The notes under the pieces are model-generated. The model searched no databases and was not told where the DNA came from. It saw nothing but the letters and a program-made list of their open reading frames with translations. 17,580 nt of DNA, taken from Pseudomonas fluorescens. GTDB lineage: Bacteria > Pseudomonadota > Alphaproteobacteria > UBA2136 > UBA6156. The first letter of the stretch is position 1. Each line of letters starts with the position of its first letter. The DNA lies in the NCBI GenBank assembly GCA_003241595.1, contig QFOU01000024.1, positions 1-17,580 of the forward strand. Direction: 5' to 3'. Positions 13,278 to 17,580 of the stretch are shown in pieces. The translations under genes and the position numbers were made by a program.

Positions 13278-14150
13278 ATGTTATTCATTATTGGTTTCTT
13301 GATTGTTTGTGGCTGCGTGGCAGGTGGTTATCTGGGCGCGGGTGGACACTTTGGCGTGCTATGGCAGCCGTTTGAATTCATTATTATTATCGGGGCCGCG
13401 ATCGGTGGCTTGGTGATTGGTAGTACCGGACCTATCCTGAAGGGCCTTGGCGGGGGGATGAAGATCCTGCTGACCGGCGTGCCGTATCAGAAAAAAGGCC
13501 CGTACATGGAGTTGCTGGGTTTCTTCTTCGAACTTTCCAAGATGATGCGTACCAAGGGTATCAAAGAAGTGGAACAGCATATCGACCACCCGCATGACAG
13601 TGCCTTGTTCCAGAAGTATCCCAGTCTGATGAAAGACCACCACGTGGAGGCCTTCATTTGCGACAACGTGCGTTTGATTGTGATGGGCAGTGGTATGCCG
13701 AACCAGCTGGAAGAGCTGATGGATGAAGAGCTCCATATTCACCACACCGAACGTGCTGCCATCGTGGGGGCCATGCAGAGTGTGGCTGACGGTATGCCGG
13801 CGTTGGGTATTGTGGCCGCCGTATTGGGGGTTATCCACACCATGGGGAGTATTACCGAACCGCCGGAAGTCTTGGGTCACTTGATCGGTGCGGCGCTGGT
13901 GGGTACCTTTACCGGTGTATTGGTGGCGTATGGCTGGATTGCGCCGATGGCGAAGAACATGGAAAACGCGTTTGCTTCGGAAGCGGCTTTCTACATGTGT
14001 ACCAAGATCGCGATCCTTAATTTCGCGCGTCAGTTGAGCCCGCAGATCATTGTCGAATTCACCCGCAAGCACATGCCGGCGAGTGTGCGTCCGAGCTTCC
14101 AACAATCGGAAGAATATTTGAACTCGCTGGGCAGCGGAGAGGCTAAGTAA
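13278..14150 (+). CDS. motA: Flagellar motor stator protein MotA
   Basis: With MotB it forms the inner-membrane ion-driven stator that turns the flagellar rotor. The 290-residue product has four membrane segments (about 1-22, 32-51, 170-190, 203-223) with a large cytoplasmic loop. Residues matching those known in E. coli MotA are seen: R91 and E99 in the rotor-facing loop (KMMRTKGIKEVEQHI), and prolines P174 (ADGMPALGIVAAVLG) and P223 (YGWIAPMAKNME) next to the ion path. The start gives the usual N-terminus (MLFIIGFLIVCGCVAGGYL), though no good ribosome site sits directly ahead; a GGAGAGAAGG lies about 27 bases upstream. Its TAA overlaps the motB ATG by one base. No other flagellar or chemotaxis gene is in the window. 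Confidence 0.96.
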   Translation: MLFIIGFLIVCGCVAGGYLGAGGHFGVLWQPFEFIIIIGAAIGGLVIGSTGPILKGLGGGMKILLTGVPYQKKGPYMELLGFFFELSKMMRTKGIKEVEQHIDHPHDSALFQKYPSLMKDHHVEAFICDNVRLIVMGSGMPNQLEELMDEELHIHHTERAAIVGAMQSVADGMPALGIVAAVLGVIHTMGSITEPPEVLGHLIGAALVGTFTGVLVAYGWIAPMAKNMENAFASEAAFYMCTKIAILNFARQLSPQIIVEFTRKHMPASVRPSFQQSEEYLNSLGSGEAK

Positions 14151-15067
14151 TGGCTGACGAAGAAAACGGCGGCGCAGGCGGCGGGGGCGGTAACGGCCCT
14201 GCCGTTATTGTCGTTAAGAAGAAGGCCCGTGGTGGTCATGGTGGTCACCACGGCGGTGCCTGGAAAGTTGCTTATGCTGACTTTGTGACCGCGATGATGG
14301 CTTTCTTCCTGCTGTTGTGGTTGCTGGCCAGTACCACGGAAGAACAGAAAGCCGGTATCGCGTATTACTTCAATCCGCCGAGCAATGCTTCGGAGATGGG
14401 GGGTGGTGCCGGTATCATGAAGGGTAGCAGTGTTGTTGCTTCGGATGAGAACGCGCCCGAAGATACGCCGATGATCCCGCCCGCCCAGAAGGATGATGGT
14501 CAGGATCTGGCGGTTCAGGCCAAGGAAGATGCGATGTTCCGTCAGGTTTCGGAGACCTTGAAAAAGGCCGTGATGAATGTGCCAGAACTGAAGATGCTGA
14601 TGGACAACTTGCTGATGGATGTCACACCGGAAGGTTTGCGCATCACCATCACCGACAGCAAGGAGCGTCCGCTGTTTGAAAATGGCAGCGCCCAGATGTT
14701 TGATTATACCCAAAAGATGCTGGGGACCGTCACCAGTGTACTGGCGCCGCTTCCGAACAAATTGGCGATCGGCGGGCATACCGATGTGGTGCCGTATCGC
14801 GGTGCCAACCCTGCCTATACCAACTGGGATCTGTCGACTGACCGTGCCCAGGCGACCCGCCGGACCATGATGGTGGAAGGCATGCCGGAGCGCCGGATCA
14901 GCCGTGTGGCCGGATATGCCAGTCAGCAGCCGCTCTTGGTGGATCAGCCGGAAGCTATTAAGAACCGTCGTATCACGATCATTATCCTGCGGAGCAACCA
15001 AGGTACCATTGCCCAGTTCACACAGGATGGTCTGATCGCTCCCAACATGGGGCCGACGATCTACTAG
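14150..15067 (+). CDS. motB: Flagellar motor stator protein MotB
   Basis: Partner of MotA that anchors the stator to peptidoglycan. In the 305 residues, a Gly-rich start and the basic/His-rich HGGHHGGAWK lead into the single membrane helix (about 41-61), with the ion-carrying aspartate D44 in VAYADFVTAMMAFFLLLWLL. After a variable periplasmic linker comes an OmpA-like peptidoglycan-binding domain (about 160-285) with IGGHTDVVPY, NWDLSTDRAQATRR and the closing NRRITIII. The sequence near D44 is of the proton-driven MotB style, but ion type is inference. Start at the TAATG overlap with motA, with GGAGAGG at 14136-14142, indicates coupled translation and equal output of the two subunits. An intrinsic terminator closes the operon. 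Confidence 0.96.
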   Translation: MADEENGGAGGGGGNGPAVIVVKKKARGGHGGHHGGAWKVAYADFVTAMMAFFLLLWLLASTTEEQKAGIAYYFNPPSNASEMGGGAGIMKGSSVVASDENAPEDTPMIPPAQKDDGQDLAVQAKEDAMFRQVSETLKKAVMNVPELKMLMDNLLMDVTPEGLRITITDSKERPLFENGSAQMFDYTQKMLGTVTSVLAPLPNKLAIGGHTDVVPYRGANPAYTNWDLSTDRAQATRRTMMVEGMPERRISRVAGYASQQPLLVDQPEAIKNRRITIIILRSNQGTIAQFTQDGLIAPNMGPTIY

Positions 15068-15088
15068 ACCGCAGGGTTGATATTGAAC

Positions 15089-15114
15089 GCGCCCCGGTGA
15101 GGGGCGCTTGTTTT
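15089..15114 (+). terminator. Intrinsic terminator of motAB
   Basis: A 7-bp perfect stem GCGCCCC / GGGGCGC with a GGTGA loop is followed by TTGTTTT, 21 bases after the motB stop. The convergent epimerase gene may share it, though its T-run on the - strand is poor. Confidence 0.8.
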
Positions 15115-15120
15115 GCCGTA

Positions 15121-16341
15121 TTAGGCTGCCAGAGAGGGCTGGAACGTATTTTCGGAAGTGCTTTGGCCTGCCAGCAGGTTGAGGATGCGTTGTGTGGCCA
15201 GACCATCGCCGTAGGGGTTGGTGGCATAGGCCATCGCTGTGTAGGCATCCTTGTCTTCCAGGAGCTGGGAGACGTTGCGGATGATGCTTTCGGTACTGGT
15301 ACCGACCAGGCGGTTGGTGCCAGCGGTGATGCCTTCGGGACGTTCGGTGAGATCGCGCATCACCAGCACCGGTTTGCCCAGTGCGGGGCCTTCTTCCTGA
15401 ATACCGCCGCTGTCGGTGAGGATCAGGTGGCTGTGGCGCATCAGGTTGACGAAATCGGGATAATCGGCCGGTGCGGTGAGAATCACGTTGGAGAGGTTGC
15501 CCAACATGGCATGGACAGGCCCCTGTACGTGCTGGTTGAGGTGCACCGGATAGATGAAGTTATGATCGCTATAACGGCGGGCCAGTTCGCCAATGGCGCG
15601 GCAAATGTTGGCAAAGCCTTCGCCATAGTTCTCGCGGCGGTGGCCGGTAATGAGGATATAAGGTTTGGCCAGTTGGGCTGCGGTGAGTCCATTGGGGAGC
15701 GGGCGTGGCTCGTTCAGATCGGCAAGACGTTCCACCGTGAGGTGCAGGGCATCGATGGCTGTATTGCCGGTGATGAATACGTTGCCGGTGATATTTTCAT
15801 CGTAAAGCGCCTGAGCAGCGGTGGAGGTGGGGGCGAAGTGCCAACTGGCGATATGGCCGATCAGCTTGCGGTTCACTTCTTCCGGGAAAGGGGCGTAATT
15901 ATCGTTGGTACGCAGGCCGGCTTCGACGTGGGCGACCTGAATATGGCGGCGGCTGCCGCGCTCGTTGCGGACGAAGTAGTCGTAGCCATAATAGGCGGTG
16001 AGGCTGGCGATGAAGGCGGTCGTGGTATCGCCCTGGACGACCATGATATCGGGTTGTTCGGCTTCCACCAGTGGATGGAGTCCGTTCAGAAGTTTGCCAG
16101 ACAGGAACGCGAGGGGCTGGCGGGGCGCCATCACGTCGAGAGTATGGTCCGGAATAATGCCGAACCACTCGAGGATCGGTTGCAGCATTTCGCGGTGCTG
16201 GCCGGTATTCACCGTACACAGTTCGAAGCGTGCATCGTTTTGCAGGGCGAGAATCAGCGGCGCAAGTTTGATCGCTTCCGGACGCGTGCCGAAAACGACC
16301 ATGATCTTTTGACGGCGGGCGGAGGTACCGAAAGTCTGCAT
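15121..16341 (-). CDS. wecB: UDP-N-acetylglucosamine 2-epimerase, non-hydrolysing
   Basis: Converts UDP-GlcNAc to UDP-ManNAc, a precursor for surface polysaccharide. The 406-residue product shows the full family pattern: VFGTRPEAIKLAPLI (17-30), VNTGQHREML (44-52), QGDTTTAF with D105, HVEAGLRT with E140, FPEEVNRKLI (E154/E155), TGHRREN with H234, the PVHLN block (265-269), and LTDSGGIQEEGPALGKPVLVMRDLTERPEG (308-337). About 15 extra residues (YDYFVRNERGSRRHIQ) precede HVEAGLR, where most relatives have a short link. The start is uncertain: ATGs at 16341, 16395 and 16452 are in frame and none has a good ribosome site. 16341 is closest to the usual length. No other polysaccharide gene adjoins it, so the product's use cannot be assigned. 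Confidence 0.93.
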   Translation of the reverse strand: MQTFGTSARRQKIMVVFGTRPEAIKLAPLILALQNDARFELCTVNTGQHREMLQPILEWFGIIPDHTLDVMAPRQPLAFLSGKLLNGLHPLVEAEQPDIMVVQGDTTTAFIASLTAYYGYDYFVRNERGSRRHIQVAHVEAGLRTNDNYAPFPEEVNRKLIGHIASWHFAPTSTAAQALYDENITGNVFITGNTAIDALHLTVERLADLNEPRPLPNGLTAAQLAKPYILITGHRRENYGEGFANICRAIGELARRYSDHNFIYPVHLNQHVQGPVHAMLGNLSNVILTAPADYPDFVNLMRHSHLILTDSGGIQEEGPALGKPVLVMRDLTERPEGITAGTNRLVGTSTESIIRNVSQLLEDKDAYTAMAYATNPYGDGLATQRILNLLAGQSTSENTFQPSLAA

Positions 16342-16558
16342 TAGGATGTGATACCCCGTGTGACGGCCGTGGGGCAAGCCTTTTGGCGCTCTCATGGAAC
16401 ACGTTTGCCTGCGTTTGCGGCGGCGCGTTTGTGGCGGGATGGCCATAGCCATTGATGCGGTTTGGGTCTGATAAGGCTCGAAGAGTTGTTGAAAGCCGCC
16501 GTTTTTGCCAGAGTGAGTGTCAGTTCCGGCTTATCGGGGCGGCTAAAAGAAGCAGACA
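16342..16558. other. Divergent intergenic region, wecB and the ETDP-repeat gene
   Basis: About 217 bases between divergent genes must carry promoters for both, unless wecB starts further upstream (its frame is open to 16452). I see no strong -35/-10 pair, operator palindrome or hairpin here. A TAA at 16544-16546 in the repeat gene's frame limits its start to the GTG at 16559 or later. Confidence 0.4.
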
Positions 16559-17580
16559 GTGAACAAGAAGATCACCCTGACCGCGTGCCTGCGCACCCTG
16601 CTTGTGCTGGCGGTGCCTATGTTGCTGGTGGCTCCGGTGGTTGCTCAGGAGCAGTTCTTTACGCAAAGTGGTGGTCGTGGATTGCAGAATGCCAAGACCA
16701 ATGCCCGTCTTTCCAAGGTGGAAGGTGATGTGGACGTTCTGAACGTGGAAATGGCCAAGGTTAAGCCTCACGCCAAGGCTGAATTGGGAAGCTGCCCGGA
16801 TACGGGCGATAAATTGCGCTACACCGGTACCAACTGGGTGTGTGACCGGGAAACCGACCCGACCGTACAGGGATTTGCCAAGAAGAGCCTGCCGAGCTGT
16901 ACGGGGGGAAGTATTCTTGGTGTGCAGGGGGGTGAATTCTCGTGCGTGCAGAGTGGATTTGTGAGCAACGAAACCGACCCGACCGTACAAGGATTTGCCA
17001 AAACACCTCTGCCCAGCTGTGGTAGCGATCAAGTTTTGAAAGTGGCTGGCGGTAACCTGGCGTGTGTAACCGACCAGATGGGTATTTCGGCGGAAAAAGA
17101 TCCGTTGGTGCATAGCTTTGCCCGTAGTGACTTAACTCCCGCCCTGCCCAACTGTACCAGCAATGAACTGCTGACCATGACCAACGGTAAGCTCTTGTGT
17201 AAGGTGGATAGTGTTGGGATTACTCAGGAAGTTGATCCGTTCACGGCTGACTTTGCCCGTAAGGATATTCCCGGTTACGCGCTTGCGGCGTGTGGTACTG
17301 GTGAGCTTTTGCGTGCTGTAACTGAGTCCAGCAAGGTCATTTTGAAGTGTGAAGCTGCGGGCGACGCCATTGGTGATGCGCTGGCCTTGAATGATCTGTC
17401 CGACGTTGATACGGCGGGTCAGGTGAGTGGTAGCATTTTGATCTATGACGGCGCCATGTGGAAGGCAGGGAGTGAAACCGATCCGACCGTGCCGGCCTGG
17501 GCCAAGACCCCGTTGAGTGCGTGTGGTGCGGGTCAGGTTCTGAGTTATGACGGCACCAATGTGGTGTGTGTGGATGATGC
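16559..17580 (+). CDS. Exported ETDP-repeat protein, 3' end beyond window
   Basis: The first 340 codons of an unrecognised protein, open at the right edge. It starts at a GTG (a TAA lies 13 bases ahead, a weak AAAAGAAG precedes). The signal peptide is KKITLTACLRTLLVLAVPMLLV with a likely cut after VVA (residue 29). Residues 40-70 could form a short coiled coil. Then follow imperfect repeats starting at residues 98, 138, 179, 224 and 306. Each opens with E-x-D-P-x-V/T-x3-A-K/R, followed by a cysteine pair, C-x14-C in four of five (x18 in the fourth), in the style C-x-x-x-Q-V-L-x-Y-D-G-x-x-x-V-C. A degenerate C-x15-C unit precedes them (79-95). The fourth repeat carries an insertion, LNDLSDVD ... 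ILIYDGAMWKAGS, of a kind seen in phage tail fibres and large adhesins. A surface adhesin or fibre is the best guess. Confidence 0.8.
   Translation, partial: MNKKITLTACLRTLLVLAVPMLLVAPVVAQEQFFTQSGGRGLQNAKTNARLSKVEGDVDVLNVEMAKVKPHAKAELGSCPDTGDKLRYTGTNWVCDRETDPTVQGFAKKSLPSCTGGSILGVQGGEFSCVQSGFVSNETDPTVQGFAKTPLPSCGSDQVLKVAGGNLACVTDQMGISAEKDPLVHSFARSDLTPALPNCTSNELLTMTNGKLLCKVDSVGITQEVDPFTADFARKDIPGYALAACGTGELLRAVTESSKVILKCEAAGDAIGDALALNDLSDVDTAGQVSGSILIYDGAMWKAGSETDPTVPAWAKTPLSACGAGQVLSYDGTNVVCVDD
16850..17001 (+). repeat. Near-identical 32-base DNA repeats, 120 bases apart
   Basis: Bases 16850-16881 and 16970-17001 match at 31 of 32 positions (the difference is at 16870/16990), exactly 40 codons apart. 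They encode ETDPTVQGFAK at the head of the first two protein repeats. A partial third copy, 17 bases with one change, lies at 17474-17490. DNA between the copies is clearly diverged. Confidence 0.85.

Noticed and set aside
15097..16344. Long + strand open frame opposite wecB (415 codons)
   Set aside because: No recognisable motif; the - strand product carries every epimerase motif.
16850..17001. CRISPR-like spaced repeats
   Set aside because: Only two full copies, in frame within a coding repeat, and no cas genes.
16520..17113. - strand open frame of 197 codons opposite the repeat gene
   Set aside because: Antisense shadow; the + strand frame has a signal peptide and ordered repeats through the window edge.
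3638..17580. Shared C-x14-C spacing in the exported protein at 3077 and the repeat protein at 16559 as a sign of common origin
   Set aside because: Surrounding consensus differs (C-x3-G...P-R-x-C versus C-x-x-x-Q-V-L-x-Y-D-G...V-C); equal spacing alone is coincidence.

Overview
This window is a mostly housekeeping stretch of a Gram-negative chromosome. It is GC-rich by eye and probably alphaproteobacterial. Pointers to that class are a Tim44-domain protein, a glycerol-3-phosphate dehydrogenase followed closely by an EVE-domain gene, FtsK and LolA in near succession, and the alphaproteobacterial style of MotA/MotB. The organism appears motile and has an outer membrane (LolA). The species cannot be fixed from this sequence.

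Left part (1-4520, + strand): hemC (tetrapyrrole synthesis), a Tim44-like membrane-anchored protein, gpsA (glycerol-3-phosphate for phospholipids), an unrecognised exported protein with two C-x14-C modules, and an EVE-domain protein. Several of these genes are followed by their own stem-loop terminator, so the region reads as mostly short transcription units rather than one operon. A 279-base gap before gpsA carries several inverted repeats.

Middle part (4520-8960, - strand): a Bax inhibitor-1 family membrane protein whose putative promoter is overlapped by a perfect FNR-type box, a small orphan gene, a phosphomannomutase/phosphoglucomutase, and a compact three-gene unit transcribed as EF-hand protein, ECF sigma factor, then small one-span membrane protein. 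A lone tRNA-Thr(CGU) lies upstream of that unit.

Right part (8961-17580): ftsK, a convergent alpha/beta hydrolase (carboxylesterase family), lolA, the motA-motB stator operon with overlapping stop and start codons, a convergent UDP-GlcNAc 2-epimerase (wecB type), and the first 340 codons of an exported repeat protein that runs off the window. The hydrolase and lolA are divergent, and their most likely start codons share one CATG.

The least explained items are the ETDP-repeat exported protein at the right edge, the EF-hand/ECF sigma/membrane-protein cassette, and the exported double C-x14-C protein. No transposon, CRISPR array, prophage integrase or rRNA gene was seen.
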